NCBI GenBank assembly: GCA_946404705.1
Contig: CAMJES010000083.1
Coordinates: 1-8,325 of the forward strand
DNA from: an uncultured Ruminococcus sp.
GTDB lineage: Bacteria; Bacillota; Clostridia; Oscillospirales; Ruminococcaceae
Reading direction: 5' to 3'
DNA: 8,325 nt
This document shows, piece after piece, positions 1 to 6,447 of the stretch (position 1 is the first letter of the stretch; each line of letters starts with the position of its first letter). The notes below the pieces were generated by a model, which searched no databases, had not been told where the DNA came from, and saw only the letters and a list, made by a program, of their open reading frames with translations. Both the position numbers and the translations under genes were made by a program.

Positions 1-48
1 AGATATCATAGCCGGTGACTGGAGTTCAGACGTGTGCTCTTCCGATCT
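1..48 (+). other. Illumina sequencing adapter left in the assembly (artefact)
   Basis: Bases 15-48 match the standard Illumina TruSeq index-side (read 2) adapter, beginning GTGACTGGAGTTC and ending GCTCTTCCGATCT. Bases 1-4 (AGAT) match the end of the P7 arm, which leaves 5-14 as a probable 10-base sample index. This is vector/library sequence, not genome. Native sequence starts at about base 49. Any reading frame that starts inside this segment, such as the GTG at 34, is artificial at its N-terminus. Confidence 0.96.
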
Positions 49-264
49 TATAAGTATTTTGCGGATCTTACCAATTCGACCGAGGAGCTTATGCGCATTT
101 CCGCCGTTACATCGGATTATTATGACGAAAAAATCGAAAACGGCTATATTTGGCTCAAAAGCAGGGACAATATGAACTATTTCTATAAGCTGCCCGAAAA
201 TACGGACGAACCGCTTATTCTTACGACCGCTGAAATTGTGAATAATTTCTACATTATGGCTTAA
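49..264 (+). CDS. 3' fragment of an unidentified protein, truncated at the contig end
   Basis: An open frame runs from the first native base to a TAA at 262-264 and gives 71 residues, starting YKYFADLTNSTEE and ending NNFYIMA. It has no start codon of its own: the apparent GTG start at 34 lies in adapter sequence. The fragment is rich in Tyr, Asn, Asp and Glu and has no membrane segment or motif that I recognise. It ends 19 bases before the response regulator ATG, so the two genes may be co-transcribed. Coding status is supported by codon use like that of its neighbours and by the clean ribosome site that follows its stop. No function can be assigned. Confidence 0.6.
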   Translation, partial: YKYFADLTNSTEELMRISAVTSDYYDEKIENGYIWLKSRDNMNYFYKLPENTDEPLILTTAEIVNNFYIMA

Positions 265-283
265 TGCAGGGAGGAAAAAAGAT

Positions 284-1003
284 ATGAAACGAATTCTTGT
301 GTGCGAAGACGAAGATGTTATCCGCGACTTTGTTGTTATCAACCTTAATCGTGCAGGATATGATGTTGTTGATGTCAACTGCGGCGAGGATGCGCTGCGC
401 GTTTTTGACGAGGAAAACGGTAATTTTGATATAGCACTTCTCGATATAATGATGCCCGGAATAGACGGTTTTCAGGTCTGCAAGGCTCTGCGCAAAAAGA
501 GCAGTACGCTCGGCATAATAATGCTTTCCGCAAAAACGCAGGAAATGGACAAGGTGAGCGGACTTATGCTCGGCGCGGACGATTATATGACCAAACCGTT
601 CTCCCCGTCCGAGCTTACTGCGAGGATAGACGCTATCTACCGCCGCGTAAGTATGTCGATGGTAAGAGAAGAGGAGGACTCCTCCGTTATCGTATCGGGG
701 CCGTTTGAGCTTGATCTTAAAAGCAGAATGGTTTCCAAAAACGGCGTTCCGATCGAGCTTACGCAGGTCGAATATCAGATACTTGAATACTTCCTCAACA
801 ATCAGAAGACCGCGCTTGACCGTTCGAGCATTCTCAAACATATTTGGGGAGATAATTACTTCGGCGATGACAAGATAGTTGATGTTAACATAAGAAGAAT
901 CCGAATGAAGATCGAAGACGAGCCTTCAAACCCGAAATACATATCAACGATCTGGGGCTTCGGCTACAAATGGACAGCAGGAGAATCCAACACTAACCAA
1001 TAA
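284..1003 (+). CDS. OmpR/PhoB-family two-component response regulator
   Basis: A 239-residue cytoplasmic DNA-binding response regulator. The receiver domain (about 1-120) has the acidic pair E8-D9, the phosphoacceptor D54 in LLDIMMPG, the switch Ser S82 (LSA, where many relatives have LTA) and K104 in the KPF motif. After an acidic linker (129-133) comes a winged-helix trans_reg_C domain (about 137-230) with the ELTQVEYQILEYF helix and the C-terminal ISTIWGFGYKW hairpin. Length is typical. The ATG at 284 is preceded by AGGGAGGA (268-275), which fixes the start. The partner kinase follows 33 bases downstream. Phosphorylation by that kinase, followed by dimerisation and promoter binding, is expected from the family. 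The target genes cannot be read here. It resembles PhoB/WalR-type regulators, but I would not choose a specific symbol. Confidence 0.96.
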   Translation: MKRILVCEDEDVIRDFVVINLNRAGYDVVDVNCGEDALRVFDEENGNFDIALLDIMMPGIDGFQVCKALRKKSSTLGIIMLSAKTQEMDKVSGLMLGADDYMTKPFSPSELTARIDAIYRRVSMSMVREEEDSSVIVSGPFELDLKSRMVSKNGVPIELTQVEYQILEYFLNNQKTALDRSSILKHIWGDNYFGDDKIVDVNIRRIRMKIEDEPSNPKYISTIWGFGYKWTAGESNTNQ

Positions 1004-1036
1004 AAGCGCAGACAGACTGATCGGGAGGAAACCGCT

Positions 1037-2461
1037 TTGGAAAACAAGAAAAATGCAAGGCGAAACAGCAACATCACGCGCCGCTGGATAGTCAACAATA
1101 TCGGCATAATTTTTATCGTGCTGCTGACGGTCGTTCTTGCAAGCACAGTATTTCTCCGCAGTTTTTACTATAATTCGGCAAGGCAGTATCTTTCGGCAAG
1201 GATGAATATGGTTTCGAGCATTCTGCAAAATTCCTACAACGACCCGTCTTCAAGCTTTACTGCGGAAACGCGCTCGGTCGTTGAGAATTGGGCGGACAGA
1301 GAACGCACCGAGCTGATGATAATCGGCAAAAAAGGAAATGTCGTGCTGACGTCGTCGGGGTTCGTGCCTACGGTCGAAGACCCGATGAAGGACTACACGG
1401 ACGCTGTTGCATCCGGAGAAACGGGATATTTTGTCGGCAGGACGGGCAGCGGCGAAAAGATAATGGCGCTTAGCATTCTTCTGCCCGAAAATGACGCAGG
1501 ATATACCGCTGTCCGTGTTGCTTCGTCAATGAAAAGGGTCGATATGCAGCTGTTGTGGCTTTTCCTTGCTGTTGCGGTGATATGCGCGGCTGTGCTGATA
1601 CTGACGTTCTTTTCGGGAATGTACTTCGTCAAGTCTATCGTTATCCCCGTCCGTCAGATAAGCGCTACTGCAAGGCGATATGCCAAGGGCGACTTTTCCG
1701 TGCGCATACGAAAGAAAAACGATGACGAGATAGGCGACCTCTGCGACACTATCAACCACATGGCAAAGGAGCTTGCGAATTCCGAAAAACTCAAAAACGA
1801 GTTTATATCGAGCGTTTCGCACGAACTCCGAACGCCGCTGACTGCGATAAAGGGCTGGTCGGAAACTATCGCAAGTATGCCCGAGGACAGCGCGACCGTT
1901 GCAAAGGGAATGAGGGTCATTGACCTTGAAACCGAACGTTTGACGAGAATGGTCGAGGAGCTGCTCGATTTTTCCCGTATGCAGAACGGCAAATTCACGC
2001 TCCACAAGGAAACTATGGACGTTCTTGCTGAGCTTGGGGACGCAGTCCTTATATACGGCGAAAGCGCCAAAAAAGCAGGCATCACCCTTAAATATGATGA
2101 ACCCGATATGCTGCCGTTCATAATCGGCGACAAGAACAGAATACGTCAGGTTTTCATAAACATCATCGACAACGCAATAAAATATTCCGACAAGGGCGGA
2201 TTTGTTTCCGTTGAGGCTGAAATGGCGGACGCTTCGCATATCGTTGTAGACGTTTCCGACACGGGCTGCGGAATAAGCAAGGAAGACCTTGCAAAGGTCA
2301 AGACAAAATTCTACAAGGCAAACTATACACGCCGCGGCTCGGGAATTGGACTTGCCGTTGCGGATGAAATTGTAACTATGCACGGAGGACGGCTGGATAT
2401 TTTGAGCGAAGAGGGACAGGGTACTACTGTCCGCATAATTCTCCCGATAAAGCAGGCGTAA
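1037..2461 (+). CDS. Membrane sensor histidine kinase (HAMP-HisKA-HATPase_c)
   Basis: A 474-residue sensor kinase, partner of the preceding regulator. It starts with TTG at 1037, chosen because GGGAGGA (1023-1029) sits seven bases upstream and the basic N-terminus leads straight into TM1 (about 19-41). An extracytoplasmic sensor of about 125 residues (43-170) follows and looks like a single PAS-like/Cache fold (ELMIIGKKGNVVLTSSG). TM2 is about 172-198 and a HAMP linker about 199-250. The HisKA H-box is SSVSHELRTPL with phosphoacceptor H262. The ATPase domain has the N box (N375, N379), G1 DTGCGI (408-413) and G2 GSGIGLA (434-440). All catalytic motifs are intact, so it should autophosphorylate. 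The architecture is that of the PhoR/WalK class, without the cytoplasmic PAS many of those carry. The ligand is unknown. Confidence 0.95.
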   Translation: MENKKNARRNSNITRRWIVNNIGIIFIVLLTVVLASTVFLRSFYYNSARQYLSARMNMVSSILQNSYNDPSSSFTAETRSVVENWADRERTELMIIGKKGNVVLTSSGFVPTVEDPMKDYTDAVASGETGYFVGRTGSGEKIMALSILLPENDAGYTAVRVASSMKRVDMQLLWLFLAVAVICAAVLILTFFSGMYFVKSIVIPVRQISATARRYAKGDFSVRIRKKNDDEIGDLCDTINHMAKELANSEKLKNEFISSVSHELRTPLTAIKGWSETIASMPEDSATVAKGMRVIDLETERLTRMVEELLDFSRMQNGKFTLHKETMDVLAELGDAVLIYGESAKKAGITLKYDEPDMLPFIIGDKNRIRQVFINIIDNAIKYSDKGGFVSVEAEMADASHIVVDVSDTGCGISKEDLAKVKTKFYKANYTRRGSGIGLAVADEIVTMHGGRLDILSEEGQGTTVRIILPIKQA

Positions 2462-2483
2462 CTCCCCGAAAGGAAACTATAAA

Positions 2484-3437
2484 ATGGGCAAAAATAACAC
2501 AGAAGAAAAATTCAAATCGAAGATCGGCGGTCAGGCTCTTATTGAGGGCATTATGATGCGCGGAATCGGAGTTGCGGCAATGGCCTGCAGACTTCCCGAT
2601 GGTTCGATAGATGTTGAAACTTGGGAGATAAAGAACGGAAAGAAAGCTCCGTGGTATAAAAAAGCGCCGTTTATCCGCGGCTGCTTCAACTTTGCCGAAA
2701 CGATGGCGGAGGGCATTCGCTGCACGATGAAATCGGCTGAAAAGCAGATGACCGAGGACGATGAGGACGAAGAACCCTCAAAATTTGAAAAATGGCTGAG
2801 TGAAAAATTCGGCGACAAGCTTGTGAACGTTATAATGATAATATCCGTTGTGCTTGCGATGGTGTTGTGTGTGCTGCTTTTCAAGTTCCTGCCGATGTTT
2901 TTCTCAAAGCTGCTGCTTAGCGTCGGCGTTCCCGACTGGGGAAGAACGATAGCAGAGGGCGTTATAAAGCTTGCGCTTTTGATAGGATATTTTTATGTTA
3001 TTTCGCTTACGGAATCAATGCATACGACCTTTATGTATCACGGCGCAGAGCATAAGACCATTGCCTGCTATGAGGCGCAGAAGGAGCTGACGGTCGAAAA
3101 TATCCGCCCGATGTGCCGCTTTCACCCTCGCTGCGGAACAAGCTTTATCATAATCGTAATACTGCTCAGCATTATCGTCGGAATGTTCCTGCCATGGAAA
3201 AATATCGGGATAAGACTTATAATGCAGCTTTTGCTGCTTATCCCCGAGGCTTCGGTAGCTTATGAACTTATAAAGCTTGCAGGAAGATACGACAATCCGT
3301 TCACGAGGATAATTTCAGCACCCGGACTTTGGCTTCAGCGCATCACGACAAAGGAGCCGAACGACAAGCAGATAGAAGTTGCCATTGCCGCGCTTACGCC
3401 CTGCCTGCCGAAAGAGGACGAGGAAGACAAGTGGTAA
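2484..3437 (+). CDS. yqhQ: DUF1385 family membrane protein (YqhQ-like)
   Basis: A 317-residue protein matching the DUF1385/YqhQ family of Firmicutes. Family signatures visible are KIGGQALIEGIMMRG (13-27), the YHGAEHKTIACYE block (185-197) and RFHPRCGTSF (212-221). Four hydrophobic segments are apparent at about 114-135, 157-176, 219-236 and 242-262. A cytoplasmic-looking N-terminal domain precedes them, with a strongly acidic stretch (TEDDEDEE, 90-97). The His/Glu/Cys-rich signatures suggest metal binding or catalysis, but the biochemical role is not established to my knowledge. The ATG at 2484 follows AAAGGAAA and lies only 22 bases after the kinase stop, so it is probably in the two-component operon. 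In many Firmicutes this gene lies beside prmC and prfA, and prmC is indeed next here. Confidence 0.88.
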   Translation: MGKNNTEEKFKSKIGGQALIEGIMMRGIGVAAMACRLPDGSIDVETWEIKNGKKAPWYKKAPFIRGCFNFAETMAEGIRCTMKSAEKQMTEDDEDEEPSKFEKWLSEKFGDKLVNVIMIISVVLAMVLCVLLFKFLPMFFSKLLLSVGVPDWGRTIAEGVIKLALLIGYFYVISLTESMHTTFMYHGAEHKTIACYEAQKELTVENIRPMCRFHPRCGTSFIIIVILLSIIVGMFLPWKNIGIRLIMQLLLLIPEASVAYELIKLAGRYDNPFTRIISAPGLWLQRITTKEPNDKQIEVAIAALTPCLPKEDEEDKW

Positions 3438-3444
3438 GCTGTTT

Positions 3445-3506
3445 AATGCGGAATTCGAAATGCGGAATTCGGAATTACTGAATTTGCGCTAATTTATCGT
3501 AAATTA
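3445..3506. repeat. GGAATTC-type short repeat module after the YqhQ stop codon
   Basis: AATGCGGAATTCG occurs twice in direct tandem (3445-3457 and 3459-3471) with one base between. The second copy runs into AATTCGGAATTA (3466-3477). Twelve bases later there is a perfect 7-bp inverted repeat, TAATTTA (3490-3496) and TAAATTA (3500-3506), around TCG. The same order of motifs recurs at 8019-8076. It begins seven bases after the stop codon. This suggests a dispersed intergenic element rather than unique sequence. Confidence 0.6.
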
Positions 3507-3509
3507 TGT

Positions 3510-3530
3510 CGGGACGGGTTTCCCGTCCCG
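3510..3530. repeat. Perfect GC-rich palindromic repeat (CGGGACGGG hairpin)
   Basis: CGGGACGGG, then TTT, then CCCGTCCCG: a 9-bp perfect stem with a three-base loop. The core matches both copies of the hairpin at 4649-4727, so it belongs to the same dispersed repeat family, here without the GTAGG head. It has no T-tract immediately after it, so it is not a standard terminator, although it could block 3' exonucleases on the upstream operon transcript. Confidence 0.8.
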
Positions 3531-3561
3531 ATGTGCAGCATTTTCAAAAAAATATAAACCG

Positions 3562-3589
3562 TAGGGGCGGATTCTATATCCGCCCTTTT
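3562..3589 (+). terminator. Terminator-like hairpin with GTAGGGGCGG head
   Basis: GGGCGGAT (3565-3572) pairs perfectly with ATCCGCCC (3578-3585) around a five-base loop, followed at once by TTTT and then a T-rich run to about 3609. This fits a Rho-independent terminator for the regulator-kinase-YqhQ operon. Its head GTAGGGG is shared with the repeat copies at 4653-4659 and, in reverse, 4716-4722. It may therefore be a mobile palindromic repeat used as a terminator. Confidence 0.55.
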
Positions 3590-3634
3590 GATTAATTTTT
3601 TCTTATTTTGATTACAGAAAGGAAATTCCACGTT

Positions 3635-4510
3635 ATGACCAACAAAGAGGTTTATGAATATATCAGCAGCAAAATGAAAAACGCAGGAATTGAGGACTTT
3701 GAGTTTGAGAGCCAATGCATAGTTGAAGATATAATGGGGTTAGACCGTTTGGAGCTTGCATTAAACGGAGATAAGCCTGCCGATAAGGTCAAAGCAGACA
3801 AGGCTTTTGCGCTCGTTGAAAGGCGGATAAGCGGAGAGCCGCTTCAATATCTGCTTGGTGAGTGGGAATTCTTCGGGCTGCCGTTCAAGGTTGGAAAGGG
3901 TGTGCTTATTCCGCGCCCCGACACCGAAATTCTTGTTGAAACGGTGCTTGACCATTTCAAGCGCAAGGGTAAGCTTGACCCCGAGATGATCGACCTTTGC
4001 AGCGGAAGCGGCTGCATTGCCGTTGCGATACAAAAGAGCCTGCCGCAGTCGAAGGTGACCGCAGTTGAGCTTTCGTCCGAGGCATTCCCCTATCTCACGG
4101 AAAACATACGCAGGAACAAGGCTGATGTAAAGATAATGAAGGGCGATGTGCTGAACGGTGAGCTTTTGCGCAACTTTGCCGACCCCGATGATTACGGCGA
4201 ATACCGCAAGCTGGACTGCATAGTTTCCAATCCGCCTTATTTGACCGAAAAGGAGATGGACGAGCTTCAAATTGAGGTGAAGCACGAACCCGAAACGGCG
4301 CTTTTCGGCGGAACGGACGGGCTGAAATTCTACCGTGTGATATCCTGCCTGTGGAAAGAGATACTCGCAGACGGCGGATTGCTTGCATTTGAGATAGGCT
4401 TCGAACAGGGCGAAGCGGTTTCGGATATTCTGCGCAAAAGCGGTTACAAGGACATTAGGGTCATAAAAGATTTAGGGGGAAACGACCGCGTTGTGGTCGG
4501 AATCAAATGA
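3635..4510 (+). CDS. prmC: Peptide chain release factor N5-glutamine methyltransferase PrmC (HemK)
   Basis: A 291-residue S-adenosylmethionine-dependent methyltransferase. It modifies the glutamine of the GGQ motif in release factors RF1 and RF2, which raises termination efficiency. Family marks in order: helical N-terminal substrate domain (1-70), LLGEWEFFGLPFKV (73-86), LIPRPDTEILVE (91-102), SAM-binding loop DLCSGSG (120-126), and the catalytic NPPY at 199-202 within SNPPYLT. The ATG at 3635 is preferred over an in-frame TTG at 3608: AGAAAGGA lies upstream of the ATG, the resulting length suits the family, and MTNKEVYEYI aligns with a normal N-terminus. It is the cytoplasmic enzyme next to a YqhQ gene, as in other Firmicutes, but prfA does not follow. 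Upstream promoter sequence is not convincing. Confidence 0.95.
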   Translation: MTNKEVYEYISSKMKNAGIEDFEFESQCIVEDIMGLDRLELALNGDKPADKVKADKAFALVERRISGEPLQYLLGEWEFFGLPFKVGKGVLIPRPDTEILVETVLDHFKRKGKLDPEMIDLCSGSGCIAVAIQKSLPQSKVTAVELSSEAFPYLTENIRRNKADVKIMKGDVLNGELLRNFADPDDYGEYRKLDCIVSNPPYLTEKEMDELQIEVKHEPETALFGGTDGLKFYRVISCLWKEILADGGLLAFEIGFEQGEAVSDILRKSGYKDIRVIKDLGGNDRVVVGIK

Positions 4511-4577
4511 TTTGTTGGGCATAATCAATAAAATTACACCAAAAATATGATAAATCCCATAAAAATTAAACAAATTA

Positions 4578-4606
4578 TTGAATTTGATAGGATAATATGT
4601 TATAAT
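4578..4606 (+). promoter_or_regulatory. Near-consensus sigma-A promoter for the c-di-GMP gene pair
   Basis: TTGAAT (4578-4583) and TATAAT (4601-4606) are separated by exactly 17 bases in an AT-rich tract. TG at 4598-4599 supplies an extended -10 element. Transcription should start near 4613, giving a leader of about 185 bases before the ATG at 4797. It is the best promoter match in the window and the only obvious one upstream of this gene pair. Confidence 0.72.
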
Positions 4607-4648
4607 TTATCATAGTAAACTGGAATTTGGCGAGCTATTTCATTGTAA

Positions 4649-4727
4649 TTTTGTAGGGGACGGGTCTCCCGTCCCGATTTAACCGAATTTGTGGCAAACG
4701 GGACGGGAAACCCGTCCCCTACAAAAA
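4649..4727. repeat. Pair of GTAGGGGACGGG palindromic repeats in opposite orientation
   Basis: The left copy (4649-4676) reads TTTTGTAGGGGACGGG, then TCT, then CCCGTCCCG. The right copy (4699-4727) is its reverse complement with a single difference in the loop (TTT in place of TCT). The copies are 22 bases apart. Each can fold by itself through an 8-bp GGGACGGG/CCCGTCCC stem, or the two can pair with each other as one long stem of about 28 bp. The pair lies inside the predicted leader of the downstream gene. The remainder of the gap (4511-4577 and 4728-4757) shows only AT-rich sequence with no gene. Confidence 0.85.
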
Positions 4728-4774
4728 TCCAAATTATCGGGGAGATAACTTGATCTGCAAATCGGAATTTGTTA

Positions 4775-4796
4775 ATTTGTATGTGGGGGTACAAAT
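4775..4796 (+). promoter_or_regulatory. Hairpin presenting the ribosome site just before the start codon
   Basis: ATTTGTA (4775-4781) pairs perfectly with TACAAAT (4790-4796). The right arm abuts the ATG at 4797 and the only Shine-Dalgarno-like sequence (GTGGGGG, 4783-4789) is in the loop. A small second hairpin, CAAAT-CGGA-ATTTG (4758-4771), lies just upstream. The arrangement could tune translation initiation; no known riboswitch class is recognised. Confidence 0.45.
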
Positions 4797-6035
4797 ATGT
4801 TCAATTATATGGGACTGGAGGATATGACCGAACAGTTCAGGACGATGTTTGATATAGTCAAGATAGTCGATCCCGTTCTGGGTAAAGAAGTCGCTGTCGA
4901 AAACGGCGAAGTCAAGGTTTTGGAATGCTGTTATGATATCCTCGGGAAAAATGCGAAATGCATGAACTGCCCGTGCATAAAGTCGCTTGAAACGGGTAAA
5001 CACTACGAAAAATATGAGAGCATCGGAAATACAGTCTATGAGATAACATCCTTTCCGGCGGAATTTACGGCTAAAAACGGAGAAGTGCATAAATGTGCTT
5101 TTGACCTTATCAATTTTATTCCGAGAGATGAATTCGTAACAACGATAAAATCCCACATGATGGTCGATCTTACTATCGGTATCCCCAACCTTACCGGACT
5201 TTTGGAATATATCGGAAAGCTTATCGGAAACGGCAGTATCGGAAATTATGACGCGATGTTCTTCAATATCCATAATTTCAAGTTCGTCAACAACATTCTT
5301 ACATACGATCAGGGCAACTCAGTCATGGTCAATTATGCAAATCAGATAATAGAAACGCTGGAAAGCGATGAGATGCTGGCGAGAATGGGCGGCGATAATT
5401 TTGTCGCTGTCGTCCGCAGAGGGAAGGCGGAAAAGCTGATAGAAATGCTCGGAGATATTTCCATAAGCTATACCACTCCGGACGGTCGGACGAAGGACTT
5501 TTTCTTCGGGGCGAAGATCGGCGCTTCACACCTTGACGGGGTAAAAGTTCCGGGTGAGGTCATGCACAGGATAACCGTTGCTTTCCAGAGCATAAAGAAC
5601 AACAAAGACGTTCAGAGCGCTTATTTCAGCATGGAGCTTCTCGGCAGAGAGATGAAAAAGCAGGAAGTTATCCGCAGATTTGACAAGGCGCTGGCTGACC
5701 ATGAATTCACCGTTTACTATCAGCCGAAGGTCGAGGTTAATTCCAATAAGATCATCGGCGCGGAGGCTCTTGTAAGGTGGTTCAGGCAGGGCAGGCTCGT
5801 TCCGCCGGGTGACTTTGTCCCTACGCTGGAAAAAGAGGGCAAGATATGCGGTCTTGACTACTATGTTTTGGAAGAGGTCTGTATCATGCTCAAAAAGTGG
5901 CAGGATTCGGGGCGGACGCTCGTTTGCATATCGAGCAACTTTTCGAGAAAGCATCTCGACGACCCCGATTTTGCGAAGAAAGTGCTTGCGATAGTTGATA
6001 AATACGGAATTGAACATAAATATATCGAAATAGAA

Positions 6036-6038
6036 CTA
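6036..6038 (+). other. Site of the single-base deletion in the EAL gene
   Basis: The sequence GAACTACCGAG should read GAA CTN ACC GAG to give the conserved E-L-T-E of EAL domains, so one base is missing at about 6037/6038. The surrounding bases are not a homopolymer and not a slippery heptamer. Past this point frame 1 becomes PRARSSATTEL and stops at 6101, while the other frame continues the family sequence without interruption. Confidence 0.9.
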
Positions 6039-6070
6039 CCGAGAGCGAGGAGTTCAGCGACTACGGAGTT

Positions 6071-6436
6071 ATGTCCGGCTTTGTGGACGAGTTCCGCATG
6101 AACGGCTTCAAGACTTCGATAGATGATTTCGGAACGGGTTATTCAACGCTGAAAATGCTTCAGCGGACTTCGCTCGATATTGTAAAGATAGACCGTTCGT
6201 TCATTCCGTTATCATCGGATTATCCCGAAAAGGAAAAGTCGATGAATATTCTTAAAGGTATGGTTAATCTTACGCGAAACCTCGGAATGAAGGTCATTGC
6301 CGAGGGCGTTGAGGACAAAACACAGCTTGAATATATACGGGAAATGAACTGCGATTTTGTTCAGGGTTATGTTTTTGATAAGCCTCTGCCGGAAAGTGAA
6401 TTTGAAAAAAGAGCAGACGCGCAGTATTACGATTGA
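6071..6436 (+). CDS. Distal EAL-domain fragment downstream of the frameshift
   Basis: This 121-residue open frame begins MSGFVDEFRMNGFKTSIDDFG and carries only the C-terminal third of the EAL domain: DDFGTGYSTLK, DIVKIDRSFI, the AEGVED loop and QGYVFDKPLP. An automatic annotator would call it as a separate gene, but GGAG lies just two bases before the ATG and a partial barrel could not fold or act alone. The frame is open upstream to 6038, continuing the EAL sequence with TESEEFSDYGV. I treat it as the 3' part of the preceding gene. Confidence 0.6.
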   Translation: MSGFVDEFRMNGFKTSIDDFGTGYSTLKMLQRTSLDIVKIDRSFIPLSSDYPEKEKSMNILKGMVNLTRNLGMKVIAEGVEDKTQLEYIREMNCDFVQGYVFDKPLPESEFEKRADAQYYD

Positions 6437-6447
6437 GGTGAATTGGC

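Larger units (their letters stand above)
4797..6436 (+). pseudogene. Cys-rich sensor-GGDEF-EAL c-di-GMP phosphodiesterase-type protein, broken by a frameshift
   Basis: Read through with one base restored near 6037, this encodes about 546 residues. Residues 1-110 form a small PAS-like sensor with a Cys cluster (C44, C45, C55, C58, C60 and C100). A GGDEF domain (about 115-285) follows, whose signature is GGDNF (198-202). The catalytic Glu is replaced, so cyclase activity is unlikely. The EAL domain (from about 290) has QPKV, E323-A-L in GAEALVRW, N381 and E413. After the shift come TES, DDFGTGYSTLK, DIVKIDRSF, AEGVED and the QGYVFDKPLP end. All expected phosphodiesterase residues are therefore present, but in two frames. 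As written, frame 1 ends at 6101 (434 residues, last ~20 aberrant) and the rest is in the frame from 6038 to the TGA at 6434-6436. ATG 4797 has only a G-rich ribosome site. Either a real inactivating deletion or an assembly error is possible. Confidence 0.88.

Noticed and set aside
34..264. Complete 76-residue gene starting at GTG 34
   Set aside because: The first five codons lie in adapter sequence, so the start is artificial; only the fragment from base 49 is kept.
3608..3634. Upstream TTG start for prmC
   Set aside because: The TTG has no ribosome site, while AGAAAGGA precedes the ATG at 3635 and the resulting length fits the family.
3438..3634. CRISPR array suggested by tandem repeats
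   Set aside because: Repeats are 13 bases with one-base spacing and the palindromes differ; there are no regular spacers or cas genes.
4613..4796. c-di-GMP riboswitch (GEMM-type) in the leader
   Set aside because: The conserved GEMM core motifs and paired helices are not found; the structure is explained by the repeat hairpins.
4750..4827. 25-codon leader peptide starting TTG 4750 and overlapping the ATG at 4797
   Set aside because: It has a GGGGAGA-like ribosome site, but the peptide shows no recognisable feature and one short frame of this size is expected by chance.
6030..6045. Programmed ribosomal frameshift in the EAL gene
   Set aside because: No slippery heptamer or suitable downstream pseudoknot is visible, and EAL proteins are not known to use one; mutation or sequence error is simpler.
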